Shown here: positions 19,368 to 27,529 of the stretch, one piece after another
Layout: each line of letters starts with the position of its first letter
Numbering within the stretch: position 1 is the first letter of the stretch
Assembly (NCBI RefSeq): GCF_008080435.1
Contig: NZ_VRKN01000003.1
Location: 496,001-560,000, forward strand
Direction of reading: 5' to 3'
DNA: 64,000 nucleotides
Source of the DNA: Enterobacter asburiae
Lineage (GTDB): Bacteria; Pseudomonadota; Gammaproteobacteria; Enterobacterales; Enterobacteriaceae
The notes under the pieces: generated by a model
Told to the model about the DNA's origin: nothing
The model's input: only the letters and a program-made list of their open reading frames with translations
Databases searched by the model: none
Position numbers and translations under genes: made by a program

Positions 19368-20603
19368 ATGTCGATCTATAAAATCCCTCTCCGGGAAAAT
19401 GTTCTTGAAGCTGCTACAGAACGCATAGACTGGACGCTTAACAATTTCCCAGGAGTCTGTGTTTCCTTTTCTGGTGGAAAAGATTCTACCGTGATGCTTC
19501 ATCTTGTGGCCCAGCAGGCACGGCAGTTGAAACGAAAAATAGATGTTTTATTTCTGGACTGGGAAGCGCAGTTCTCGTTAACCATTCAGCATGTTGAGAC
19601 TATGCGAGCGCTTTATCAGGATGTTATCCATCAGTTCTGGTGGGTGGCGCTCCCTATCACAACACAAAACGCCCTGTCACAGTTTCAACCTGAATGGCAA
19701 TGCTGGGCACCCGGAACACACTGGGTTCGCCAGCCACCGGCAGATGCCATTACCGATCCAAACTATTTCGATTTTTATCAACAGGGTATGACGTTTGAAG
19801 CCTTCGTGCGCGATTTTGCGGAATGGTACGCGCAAAAACGCCCTGCTGCAGTCATGGTTGGGATCCGCGCCGATGAATCCTACAACCGCTTTCTGGCTAT
19901 CGCTTCAGCGCGTAAGCAGCGGTTTTCGGATGACCGCCCCTGGACGACCGTCTCACCAGGCGGGCATGCCTGGTATATATACCCCCTCTACGACTGGAAA
20001 ACGGCCGATATCTGGACCTGGTTCGCCAAAACGGGATGTGGCTACAACCCGCTTTACGATCTGATGTACCAGGCCGGTGTGCCTCCGCGCTATATGCGTA
20101 TCTGCGAACCTTTTGGTCCCGAACAGCGCCAGGGATTATGGCTCTACCATGTGGTCGAACCCGAACGCTGGGCGGCGATGTGCGAGCGGGTTAGCGGCGT
20201 GCGCAGCGGCGGGATCTATGCCGGTCACGACAACCATTTTTATGGTCACCGCAAAATACTTAAACCCGATCGCCTTTGCTGGCGCGAATACGCCATGCTG
20301 CTGCTCGACAGCATGCCGCAAAATACGGCAGAGCATTACCGCAATAAAATCGCGGTGTATCTTCACTGGTACCAAAAGCGCGGTATGGACGATATTCCCG
20401 ATACCCAGGACAGGGACATCGGTGCCAAAGACATTCCCTCATGGCGACGTATTTGTAAGGTTTTACTTAATAACGATTACTGGTGCCGGGCACTTTCCTT
20501 CAGCCCAAATAAACCCAAACATTATCAGCGCTACAGCGACAGAATGAAGGCAAAACGCAAGGAGTGGGGCATTTTATGCGACAGCGAATCATCACCGAAA
20601 TAG
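19368..20603 (+). CDS. ybdN: PAPS-reductase-family protein YbdN (IbrA-like)
   Basis: This 411-residue protein has a PP-loop ATP-binding site, CVSFSGGKDSTVML, near residue 35, and belongs to the phosphoadenosine phosphosulfate reductase-like family with a DUF3440 C-terminal half (YNPLYDLMYQAG, RICEPFGPEQR). It is the homologue of E. coli YbdN and of IbrA, which together with IbrB affects immunoglobulin-binding protein expression in some E. coli. The molecular activity is unproven; the PP-loop suggests adenylation and perhaps sulfur transfer. The start at 19368 matches YbdN. It overlaps ybdM by 28 bases. Confidence 0.9.
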   Translation: MSIYKIPLRENVLEAATERIDWTLNNFPGVCVSFSGGKDSTVMLHLVAQQARQLKRKIDVLFLDWEAQFSLTIQHVETMRALYQDVIHQFWWVALPITTQNALSQFQPEWQCWAPGTHWVRQPPADAITDPNYFDFYQQGMTFEAFVRDFAEWYAQKRPAAVMVGIRADESYNRFLAIASARKQRFSDDRPWTTVSPGGHAWYIYPLYDWKTADIWTWFAKTGCGYNPLYDLMYQAGVPPRYMRICEPFGPEQRQGLWLYHVVEPERWAAMCERVSGVRSGGIYAGHDNHFYGHRKILKPDRLCWREYAMLLLDSMPQNTAEHYRNKIAVYLHWYQKRGMDDIPDTQDRDIGAKDIPSWRRICKVLLNNDYWCRALSFSPNKPKHYQRYSDRMKAKRKEWGILCDSESSPK

Positions 20604-21202
20604 AAACCTACCTTCAGTCACTTCCCGAAGAGGATCGAATAAACGCCATTAATGCCTTTCGTCAGGCGATACACAAAAACAGCCCTTTCCGTGATCACCC
20701 CATAGACTGCGTTCTGTGGGTTAAACAGGACGAGATCACCGCCAACGATTACAACCCCAATAACGTTGCCCCACCGGAAAAACGGCTGCTCAGTCAGTCG
20801 CTGGAACTTGATGGATTCACCCAGCCTATCGTTGTGTCCGAAAGCAAGTCTCAACACTATGAAATCGTGGACGGTTTTCACCGCCACGAAATCGGCACGA
20901 ACCGGGCGAGCTTAAAGCGCCAGCTCAAAGGGTATTTACCCGTCACCTGCTTGCGCCAGGCGCGGCAGGACAAACATAATCGAATGGCTGCCACCATTCG
21001 CCACAACCGTGCGCGTGGGCGACATCAGATCAATGCCATGTCAGAGATTGTTCGTGAACTGGTTCAGCTCGGCTGGGACGATGCAAAAATAGGCACAGAG
21101 CTTGGGATGGATAGCGATGAAGTCTTGCGCCTTAAGCAAATCAACGGTCTGCTGGAACTGTTTGCAGACCGTCGCTACTCAGAAGCCTGGACGGTGAAAT
21201 AA
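20576..21202 (+). CDS. ybdM: ParB/Srx-like protein YbdM (IbrB-like)
   Basis: This 208-residue protein has a ParB/sulfiredoxin-like N-terminal domain (about residues 55-115) including GFTQPIVVSES and the VDGFHRHEIG motif, followed by a helical segment with HTH-like character (IGTELGMDSDEVLRLKQING). It is homologous to E. coli YbdM and IbrB. It overlaps the end of ybdN by 28 bases, so the pair is made together. The start is the ATG at 20576 because AAGGAGTGGGGC precedes it. It ends directly against the converging ybdL. Confidence 0.9.
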   Translation: MRQRIITEIETYLQSLPEEDRINAINAFRQAIHKNSPFRDHPIDCVLWVKQDEITANDYNPNNVAPPEKRLLSQSLELDGFTQPIVVSESKSQHYEIVDGFHRHEIGTNRASLKRQLKGYLPVTCLRQARQDKHNRMAATIRHNRARGRHQINAMSEIVRELVQLGWDDAKIGTELGMDSDEVLRLKQINGLLELFADRRYSEAWTVK

Positions 21203-22363
21203 TCAGAGCCTGTTCAGGCGCTCTGCCGCTGCCAGGAGCGTCGATTCCTGCTTCGCAAAACAGAGACGAATCAGCTTATGCGGGAAGGGATCGGCGCAAA
21301 AGACGGATAGCGGGATCGCCGCAACGCCCACTTCTTTGGTCAGCCACTGGCAGAAACTGACGTCATCCAGATCGGAAATGGCGCTGTAGTCAGCCAGCAG
21401 AAAGTAAGTGCCTTCTGAGGGCAAAATTTCCAGACGGCTTTTACTCAGCGCCGCCACAAACAGATCCCGACGGTCACGATAGAAGTGCGGTAGCTCGCGA
21501 TAATGCCCGGGTTCAGCGCGCAGCATATCTGCGAGCGCCAGCTGAGCCGGTGTGTTCACGGCAAAGGTCAGGTACTGGTGCACCTTGCGCAGCTCAGCAC
21601 TAATGGCAGCCGGTGCGACGCAGTAGCCCACTTTCCAGCCGGTCATATGGTAAGTCTTACCGAATGAAGAGACGGCGATAGCACGCTCGCGAAGTTGCGG
21701 ATGGGCCAGCACACTGGCGTGCCCCTCTTCTGCAAAGCAGATATGCTCGTAGACTTCATCGCTCAGCACGTAAATTTCACGTTCCGCGATCGCCTGCCAC
21801 AGCGTGGTGAAATCGGCTTTTTGCCATACCGTCGCCGACGGATTGTGCGGCGTATTCAGAATCACCAGACGGGTTTTGTCGCTCAGCAGCGCAGCAAACG
21901 CCTGCCAGTCAGGGCGGAAATGCGGTGGTTGTAACGCCACGCGTTTCACCACGCCGCCGGAGAGTTCAACCGCAGGCGCATAGCTGTCGTAGCTCGGGTC
22001 AAAGCAGATGACTTCATCGCCCGCACGCACCAGCGCGGTGATGGCTGCATACAGCGCTTCGGTCGCTCCTGCCGTCACCGTAATGTCGCTGTTCGCATCG
22101 GGCTTATGGCCATACAACTCCGCCGTTTTATCCGCAATGGCTTCCCGCAGCGCCTGCACGCCCGTCATCGGCGCATACTGATTCGCCCCCCGCGCCACGT
22201 GATACGCCAGACGCTCCTGCAGATAGCTCGGGCCGTCGAAATCCGGGAATCCCTGAGAAAGGTTAATGGCGTTGTGTTGCTGCGCCAGGGCGCTCATCTG
22301 CGTAAAGATGGTGGTACCGAGATTGGGAAGTTTACTCTGTGGAATCAATGCGTTATTGCTCAT
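21203..22363 (-). CDS. ybdL: Methionine aminotransferase YbdL
   Basis: This PLP-dependent class I/II aminotransferase of 386 residues transfers amino groups between methionine or other amino acids and 2-oxo acids. The PLP lysine is in SSFGKTYHMTGWKVGY and the cofactor-binding asparagine and aspartate in NTPHNPSA and LSDEVYEHI. In E. coli YbdL prefers methionine, histidine and phenylalanine. Here it faces mtnB across a shared promoter with MetJ boxes, so it most likely performs the last salvage step, turning 4-methylthio-2-oxobutyrate (KMTB) into methionine. Confidence 0.95.
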   Translation of the reverse strand: MSNNALIPQSKLPNLGTTIFTQMSALAQQHNAINLSQGFPDFDGPSYLQERLAYHVARGANQYAPMTGVQALREAIADKTAELYGHKPDANSDITVTAGATEALYAAITALVRAGDEVICFDPSYDSYAPAVELSGGVVKRVALQPPHFRPDWQAFAALLSDKTRLVILNTPHNPSATVWQKADFTTLWQAIAEREIYVLSDEVYEHICFAEEGHASVLAHPQLRERAIAVSSFGKTYHMTGWKVGYCVAPAAISAELRKVHQYLTFAVNTPAQLALADMLRAEPGHYRELPHFYRDRRDLFVAALSKSRLEILPSEGTYFLLADYSAISDLDDVSFCQWLTKEVGVAAIPLSVFCADPFPHKLIRLCFAKQESTLLAAAERLNRL

Positions 22364-22430
22364 TGTGTCGCGCCTGCTTGTAATACTTATGTTGCTGCCA
22401 CTATAACACGATGGTAGTCTTTGGCAATCA

Positions 22431-22446
22431 AGACGCTTAGACGTCT
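22431..22446. promoter_or_regulatory. Tandem MetJ boxes between ybdL and mtnB
   Basis: Two adjacent 8-mers, AGACGCTT (22431-22438; 6 of 8) and AGACGTCT (22439-22446; 8 of 8), match the MetJ operator consensus AGACGTCT. They sit 40 bases before mtnB and about 70 before the divergent ybdL start, so they could control both. MetJ with S-adenosylmethionine represses methionine genes. Confidence 0.8.
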
Positions 22447-22485
22447 AAACCATATGAATATTCCTGGCCGCGAGGGTAAAAGGAA

Positions 22486-23100
22486 ATGACAGACAACCTG
22501 CAACTCACACATCTTGTCGACGCCTGCCGCTGGATTGGTGCCAAAGGCTGGGCACCCGCCACCGGGGGCAACATGTCGGTGCGTCAGGACGAGCGCCTGT
22601 GCTGGCTCAGCGAATCCGGCAAAGACAAAGGCAGCCTGACGACGGAGGATTTTCTGCAGGTGGAGATCGCCACCAACCGCGCGCCGTCTGGCCGCAGGCC
22701 GTCGGCGGAGACCGGGTTGCATACTCTCATCTATCGTCTGTTCCCGGAAGCCAACGCTGTCCTGCACGTTCATACCGTCAACGCCACGGTGCTGTCGCGT
22801 CTGGTCAAAGAAGCCGAGCTCAACATCAGCGGCTTTGAGATGCAAAAATCCCTCACCGGACAGACCACGCATCTGGATACGGTGGCTATCCCGGTCTTTG
22901 ATAACGACCAGGACATTGACGCCCTCGCCTCCCGAATCGCCCATTACGCACAGGAACGGTCGCTTAATTATGGTTTTCTTCTGCGCGGTCATGGCTTAAC
23001 CTGCTGGGGACGCGATGTGGCCGAGGCCCGCCGTCATCTGGAAGGATTAGAATTCTTATTTGAATGCGAAATGCGTTTACGACAACTGGAGAGAGTATGA
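22486..23100 (+). CDS. mtnB: Methylthioribulose-1-phosphate dehydratase MtnB
   Basis: MtnB dehydrates 5-methylthioribulose 1-phosphate in the methionine salvage pathway. It is a class II aldolase-family protein of 204 residues; zinc-binding histidines appear in [10 protein letters not shown] and in [10 protein letters not shown], and ATGGNMSVR is the substrate-phosphate-binding motif. A good ribosome site (AGGAAA) precedes the start. It is the first gene of mtnBCD, joined to mtnC by an ATGA overlap. Confidence 0.95.
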   Translation: MTDNLQLTHLVDACRWIGAKGWAPATGGNMSVRQDERLCWLSESGKDKGSLTTEDFLQVEIATNRAPSGRRPSAETGLHTLIYRLFPEANAVLHVHTVNATVLSRLVKEAELNISGFEMQKSLTGQTTHLDTVAIPVFDNDQDIDALASRIAHYAQERSLNYGFLLRGHGLTCWGRDVAEARRHLEGLEFLFECEMRLRQLERV

Positions 23101-23786
23101 TTCGCGCGATTGTGACGGATATTGAAGGAACCACCAGCGATATCCGTTTTGTCCATGATGTTTTGTTCCCCTACGCGCGTGAGCGGCTGGCGGCCTTCGT
23201 GACCGCCCAGCAGTACGCCGAGCCGGTCAAATCCATTCTGGACAACCTGCGTGATGAAATCGGTCACCCGCACGCCAGCGTCAGCGAGCTTATCGACGCC
23301 CTGTTTGCCTTTATGGACGAAGACCGCAAATCCACGGCGCTCAAAGCCCTGCAGGGGATCATCTGGCATGACGGCTACGTGAACGGCGACTTTACCGGCC
23401 ATCTCTACCCGGACGTCCTGCCTGCGCTGGAAAAGTGGAAAGCGCAAGGTATTGATCTCTATGTTTATTCCTCTGGCTCCGTCGCCGCGCAGAAACTGTT
23501 ATTTGGCTACAGCGACGAAGGTGATATTACTCATCTGTTCAGCGGCTATTTTGATACCCACATCGGCGCCAAGCGCGAGGTGCAGTCTTATCAAAACATT
23601 GCGGCACAAACGGGCATCGCCCCGTCGCAGATCCTGTTCCTCTCCGATATTCATCAGGAACTGGACGCGGCTGAACAGGCAGGTTTTCGCACCCTGCAGC
23701 TGATTCGCGGTGATGATGACGGCGCAAGCCACCACCATCAGGTCCACCAGTTTGACGAGATTAATCCGGAGCAGATCCCTTCATGA
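23097..23786 (+). CDS. mtnC: Enolase-phosphatase E1 MtnC
   Basis: MtnC is a bifunctional HAD-family enzyme that enolises 2,3-diketo-5-methylthiopentyl-1-phosphate and removes the phosphate to give the acireductone. The 229-residue product starts [16 protein letters not shown], in which DIEGT is HAD motif [11 protein letters not shown] is motif II and [13 protein letters not shown] motif IV. The start at 23097 overlaps the mtnB stop (ATGA). It removes the need for separate MtnW and MtnX enzymes as found in Bacillus. Confidence 0.95.
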   Translation: MIRAIVTDIEGTTSDIRFVHDVLFPYARERLAAFVTAQQYAEPVKSILDNLRDEIGHPHASVSELIDALFAFMDEDRKSTALKALQGIIWHDGYVNGDFTGHLYPDVLPALEKWKAQGIDLYVYSSGSVAAQKLLFGYSDEGDITHLFSGYFDTHIGAKREVQSYQNIAAQTGIAPSQILFLSDIHQELDAAEQAGFRTLQLIRGDDDGASHHHQVHQFDEINPEQIPS

Positions 23787-24325
23787 GCGCATTGACCATT
23801 TATTCCGATAAAGACGCCAGTCAACATCAGTGGCACAGCACCGACGCCACCGAGATCGCCCAGCAGCTCAACGCTAAAGGCGTGCGGTTTGAACGCTGGG
23901 CGGCCGACCGTGATTTAGGCCACGATCCCGCGCCCGAAGCCGTGATCGAGGCGTATCAGCATGCCATCGACAAACTGGTGGCGGAGAAAGGCTATCAGAG
24001 CTGGGACGTGATCAGCCTGCGCGCCGATAACCCGCAGAAAGAGGCGCTGCGCGCGAAGTTCCTGAACGAACACACCCACGGTGAAGACGAAGTGCGCTTT
24101 TTCGTGGAAGGCGCAGGGCTGTTCTGCCTGCACATTGGCGATGAGGTGTATCAGGTGCTGTGCGAGAAAAACGACCTGATTTCCGTTCCTGCGGGCACGC
24201 CGCACTGGTTTGATATGGGTTCAGAGCCAAATTTTACGGCCATTCGTATTTTCGATAACCCGGAGGGATGGGTGGCGCAGTTTACGGGTGATGCGATTGC
24301 GGATGCGTATCCGAGGCTGGCTTAA
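23783..24325 (+). CDS. mtnD: Acireductone dioxygenase MtnD
   Basis: MtnD is a cupin-fold metal enzyme that splits the acireductone. With Fe(II) it gives formate and KMTB; with Ni(II) it gives methylthiopropionate and carbon monoxide. The 180-residue product holds the metal ligands [11 protein letters not shown] (H, H, E) and the distal histidine in [10 protein letters not shown]. Its start overlaps the mtnC stop by ATGA. KMTB made here is the substrate for YbdL. An inverted repeat follows the stop. Confidence 0.95.
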   Translation: MSALTIYSDKDASQHQWHSTDATEIAQQLNAKGVRFERWAADRDLGHDPAPEAVIEAYQHAIDKLVAEKGYQSWDVISLRADNPQKEALRAKFLNEHTHGEDEVRFFVEGAGLFCLHIGDEVYQVLCEKNDLISVPAGTPHWFDMGSEPNFTAIRIFDNPEGWVAQFTGDAIADAYPRLA

Positions 24326-24339
24326 CTCGACTTACATGT

Positions 24340-24380
24340 AAATACCATTGATATTAATAAAAAGGTTATCAATGGTATTT
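24340..24380 (+). terminator. Inverted repeat after mtnD
   Basis: A perfect 14-bp inverted repeat (AAATACCATTGATA at 24340-24353, TATCAATGGTATTT at 24367-24380) has a 13-base AT-rich loop. It is AU-rich, so a weak terminator, but it also marks the left edge of the low-GC insertion and could be a mobile-element remnant. Confidence 0.5.
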
Positions 24381-24412
24381 GCCATGCTGTAGATTGCAAT
24401 ATCACTATTTAT

Positions 24413-25201
24413 TTAATAAATATCCAGACCATAATGATTGTGTTGCATAAGTGCCTTACGCACAGATAAATCAGGTCTTAACTCATAGATAAAATCCTTA
24501 ATCTCATCATAGTTTGCTTTGCAACCTATGATTATTGACTTCAAGGCTTGTCGTGGAAATACCAATTTATTACATTCATCGACAAGAATTGATTGCTGCT
24601 GTTTCTCATTAGCTTTATTTGTTTTAGGTAAGATCCGATACTCTTCTTCATACTTCCAGCAAGTTGCTTTTGTGAGTGCGAGTCTTATAGGATCATAGTC
24701 ACTTCGCCATGAATGGTATGGATACTCATCATGATACTCAACCATCCAGGCACTTCCAAAAACAATATTATTCGTTTCAAATTCTAAACAGATGCCATGA
24801 TGTTTGTCGGCATAATGAGACCACATTAACAAGTTATCATTTTTAGGGCTTAGACAATATACTCGGAAATTTTCTTCGAAAAAATTCCAATGTGCTATTG
24901 CGCTACTTGCAGACATATACTTTAGAAATGAAGCATCGTTCAACGCTCTGTCCATTGAGTCTTTAGATATATTATTTTCAATCATTGCTTTGGTTAGATA
25001 TTCAAGATATTCTCTACTAATAATTTCATTATCTAAATCTTTTATTAGAGGTTTCATATCCCAAGGGTCATTAAAGTCAGCTGGGTGTGAGCAATAAATC
25101 TTATTTTCTACAAGAGTTTCCTTTAACCACTCTGCTTTAAATGGTTGGTAGTGATATAGATTATTAATTTTATTAAAAAAAGCTTGTTTCGCAAGTTCCA
25201 T
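24413..25201 (-). CDS. DUF2971 domain protein
   Basis: This 262-residue protein has the DUF2971 pattern: an early LYHYQPF and NKIYCSHPADFNDPWDMKP, then LLMWSHYADKHHGICLEFE. The function of the family is not established; members often occur in accessory regions and near defence genes. The gene is strongly AT-rich compared with the mtn genes on either side, a sign of transfer. The ATG at 25201 is chosen; a GTG at 25213 is also possible. It lies about 20 bases downstream of an XRE-type regulator on the same strand. Confidence 0.8.
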   Translation of the reverse strand: MELAKQAFFNKINNLYHYQPFKAEWLKETLVENKIYCSHPADFNDPWDMKPLIKDLDNEIISREYLEYLTKAMIENNISKDSMDRALNDASFLKYMSASSAIAHWNFFEENFRVYCLSPKNDNLLMWSHYADKHHGICLEFETNNIVFGSAWMVEYHDEYPYHSWRSDYDPIRLALTKATCWKYEEEYRILPKTNKANEKQQQSILVDECNKLVFPRQALKSIIIGCKANYDEIKDFIYELRPDLSVRKALMQHNHYGLDIY

Positions 25202-25220
25202 CGAAATTCTCACTAATAGG

Positions 25221-25472
25221 CTAATTATTAATAATTAATTGCTCACCAAAAATATCATTTAAGACATTGAATGGTTCTAACCCAACCAACTTCGCCAGAT
25301 GCACAAACTCCACCACATCCAATCTGCGCTCGCCGTTTTCCACTTTAGCTATAAATGACTGCGGTTTTCCCAGTGCATCAGCAAGCTGCGCCTGAGTAAT
25401 CCCATTCTCCTTCCGAGCTTTCTTTAATGCACTGATAACACGCTGATATTCATCCGAGTAAACTGAGGCCAT
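25221..25472 (-). CDS. XRE-family HTH regulator
   Basis: This 83-residue protein starts MASVYSDEYQRVISALKKA and carries a Cro/CI-type HTH (about residues 20-70): ITQAQLADALGKPQSFIAKV then ENGERRLDVVEF. The start at 25472 is preceded by GGAACA; the frame continues upstream without support. It is co-directional with the DUF2971 gene, 20 bases upstream of it, and probably autoregulates the pair. The arrangement regulator-then-effector resembles an antitoxin or control-protein module, but no toxin motif is known for DUF2971. Confidence 0.8.
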   Translation of the reverse strand: MASVYSDEYQRVISALKKARKENGITQAQLADALGKPQSFIAKVENGERRLDVVEFVHLAKLVGLEPFNVLNDIFGEQLIINN

Positions 25473-25578
25473 TGTTCCGATTCCATACAAATATCCTGAA
25501 ATCGAATATCCTCCCATTGCGTTTTTATCCCAAAACAGGATAATTGAACACGTAACGAACACATGTAAGGAGCACACA

Positions 25579-25851
25579 ATGCGTCATCAAAACTGGCATC
25601 CTGCCGATATCATCGCCGCACTAAAGAAACACGGAACAAGCCTGGCTGCGTTGTCCCGAAAGGCTGGCCTTTCCTCATCAACACTGGCAAACGTGCTTAC
25701 CCGACCATGGCCCAAAGGTGAATTGCTTATCGCACAGGCGCTAGACATTCCGCCCGATGTGATATGGCCGGAAAGATACTTTGATGAAAAGGGAGAGCCA
25801 ATATTTCGTCAGATGAGGAATACCAAAAAGAGAAACCTATCTTCGACTTGA
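25579..25851 (+). CDS. Nlp/Ner-type DNA-binding regulator
   Basis: This 90-residue protein resembles the Ner/Nlp (SfsB) regulators, small phage-type winged HTH proteins. The start MRHQNWHPADIIAALKKHGT and the HTH core SLAALSRKAGLSSSTLANVL are characteristic; the C-terminal part DVIWPERYFDEKGEPI is also typical. AAGGAG lies 6 bases upstream of the ATG. It is divergent from the XRE gene, sharing a 106-base promoter region. SfsB proteins influence maltose genes in E. coli; this copy may be a phage-derived relic in the accessory patch. Confidence 0.85.
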   Translation: MRHQNWHPADIIAALKKHGTSLAALSRKAGLSSSTLANVLTRPWPKGELLIAQALDIPPDVIWPERYFDEKGEPIFRQMRNTKKRNLSST

Positions 25852-25861
25852 TCAATGAATT

Positions 25862-25903
25862 CTCCCCCTCACCCCAACCCTCTCCCTCAAGGGAGAGGGG
25901 GTT
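25862..25903. repeat. CTC-rich palindromic repeat, copy 1
   Basis: A sequence of the form CTCACCCCAACCCTCTCCC with an inverted GGGAGAGGG arm lies at the 3' end of the SRPBCC gene and supplies its last codons. Related copies lie at 28734, 49302 and 57095. Confidence 0.75.
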
Positions 25904-26366
25904 GAAGAGACTTCACATACCCCACCAGCTGATCCAGCACAATCCCCCACCCTTCGTGGAAGCCCATCTGTTCATGCTGCTCGCGGATTTCCTTCGTCGG
26001 ATGACGCGCAATCGCCGTGTAGCGGGTTTTGCCCTCGCCGACATCTTCCAGCAGCAGGATCGCCGTCATAAACGGCTTCTCGGCAGGTTTCCAGCCCTCG
26101 GTATAGCCGTCGGTAAAGACCAGCTTTTTGCCCGGATCGATTTCCAGGAAGACACCCCGATTATCCATCCGCTGCCCGTCCACCTCAAACACGGTGTTGA
26201 ACCGCCCGCCCACGCGCAGGTCAAGCTCGCATTCGGTCACTTTATGGGGAACAGGGATGAAGAAGTTTTTGATGTGCTCCGGCGTAGTCCAGCAGAGCCA
26301 CAGCAGGTCGCGCGGTGCATCCACCACGCGCTCCAGTTTTAAGTCAGTTTCAGGATCGAGCGTCAC
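25887..26366 (-). CDS. SRPBCC (AHSA1-type) domain protein
   Basis: This 159-residue protein of the START/SRPBCC fold carries the AHSA1-type pattern: LERVVDAPRDLLWLCWTTPE at the start, LRVGGRFNTVFEVDG, and HEGWGIVLDQLVGYVKSL at the end. Members bind hydrophobic ligands or act as stress co-chaperone-like proteins; this one's ligand is unknown. The start is GTG at 26366 with GAGGA seven bases upstream. The last five codons come from the CTC-rich repeat, so the C-terminus was probably altered by insertion of the repeat. It lies 43 bases downstream of mtnA. Confidence 0.85.
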   Translation of the reverse strand: MTLDPETDLKLERVVDAPRDLLWLCWTTPEHIKNFFIPVPHKVTECELDLRVGGRFNTVFEVDGQRMDNRGVFLEIDPGKKLVFTDGYTEGWKPAEKPFMTAILLLEDVGEGKTRYTAIARHPTKEIREQHEQMGFHEGWGIVLDQLVGYVKSLQPPLP

Positions 26367-26409
26367 GATGTTGTCCTCTTAAGGGAACCCCTTACAAGGA
26401 TAGTCGGGC

Positions 26410-27426
26410 TCAGGCGAATTTCCCGTTTGCCACCGCTTCCGGTGTGACCACGCCCGTATCCAGCACCCAGCCGCTAATCAGCGAGGCAGGCGTAACGTCA
26501 AACGCCGGGTTATAGACCTGCGCGTTTTCCGGCGCCCACTGCACCGCGCCAAAGCTTCCGGCCACGCCCGTCACTTCGCTGGCCGCGCGCTGCTCAATCG
26601 GGATTGCGTCACCGTTCGGGCAGTCCGGATCGAGAGTCGTTTGCGGAGCAGCCACGTAGAACGGAATACCGTGGAATTTCGCCAGCACCGCCAGAGAATA
26701 GGTGCCGATCTTGTTCGCCACGTCGCCGTTGGCAGCAATACGGTCTGCCCCCACCCACACGGCGTCCACCAGCCCTTTTGCCATCAGGCTGGCGGCCATG
26801 GAATCGGCGATCAGCTGATACGGCACGCCCAGTTCGCCAAGCTCCCACGCCGTCAATCTGCCGCCCTGTAACAGCGGACGGGTTTCATCCACCCAGACGT
26901 TGCTGACGTTACCCTGCTGATGCGCGCGGGCAATCACGCCCAGCGCCGTACCGACGCCCGCCGTTGCCAGCCCGCCGGTGTTGCAGTGGGTCAGCAGGCG
27001 GCTGCCGGGCTTCACCAGCGCGCTGCCCGCATCCGCAATCGCGTCGCAAAGCCGTTTGTCTTCGTCAATCAGTCGCAGTGCTTCCGCTACCAGCGCCGGA
27101 ACGAACTCTTCCTTCCAGAGCGCCAGCTTCATGCGGTCGAGATTGTTCATCAGATTCACCGCCGTCGGGCGGGACGCGCGCAGGGTTTCCAGCGCCGCCG
27201 CCAGCTCGTCGCGACTTTTGCCGTTTTCCGCCAGCAGCGCCAGCAGCAGGCTTGCAGAGAGACCAATCAGCGGCGCGCCGCGCACCCGCAGAGCGTGAAT
27301 GTGGCCCACCAGCGCCTCTACCGTAGAGGCATCCAGCCAGCGTTTCTCCTGCGGAAGCGCCTGCTGATCGAGAATAAAGAGCTGATTATTCGCCACTCGC
27401 AGGCTGGTCGTCTGTAATGTCTGCAT
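26410..27426 (-). CDS. mtnA: Methylthioribose-1-phosphate isomerase MtnA
   Basis: MtnA converts 5-methylthioribose 1-phosphate to 5-methylthioribulose 1-phosphate. It is a 338-residue eIF2B-like protein with the family motifs [25 protein letters not shown] (catalytic Cys), and [20 protein letters not shown] (catalytic Asp). It is divergent from mtnK across a promoter with three MetJ boxes. Its product feeds MtnB, encoded 4 kb away past the accessory patch. Confidence 0.96.
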   Translation of the reverse strand: MQTLQTTSLRVANNQLFILDQQALPQEKRWLDASTVEALVGHIHALRVRGAPLIGLSASLLLALLAENGKSRDELAAALETLRASRPTAVNLMNNLDRMKLALWKEEFVPALVAEALRLIDEDKRLCDAIADAGSALVKPGSRLLTHCNTGGLATAGVGTALGVIARAHQQGNVSNVWVDETRPLLQGGRLTAWELGELGVPYQLIADSMAASLMAKGLVDAVWVGADRIAANGDVANKIGTYSLAVLAKFHGIPFYVAAPQTTLDPDCPNGDAIPIEQRAASEVTGVAGSFGAVQWAPENAQVYNPAFDVTPASLISGWVLDTGVVTPEAVANGKFA

Positions 27427-27478
27427 GTCGTTAATTCCCTGTTGCGTTGTTGTAGCACATTGTGTCAGGATGAAATCC

Positions 27479-27502
27479 AGATGTATAGACGTCTACATGT
27501 CT
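27479..27502. promoter_or_regulatory. Three tandem MetJ boxes between mtnA and mtnK
   Basis: Three adjacent 8-mers match the MetJ consensus AGACGTCT: AGATGTAT (27479-27486; 6 of 8), AGACGTCT (27487-27494; 8 of 8), and ACATGTCT (27495-27502; 6 of 8). They lie about 53 bases before mtnA and 28 before mtnK, in the shared promoter region. Confidence 0.85.
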
Positions 27503-27529
27503 TTATTAGCAAACCCTGAGGAGCAGGCC

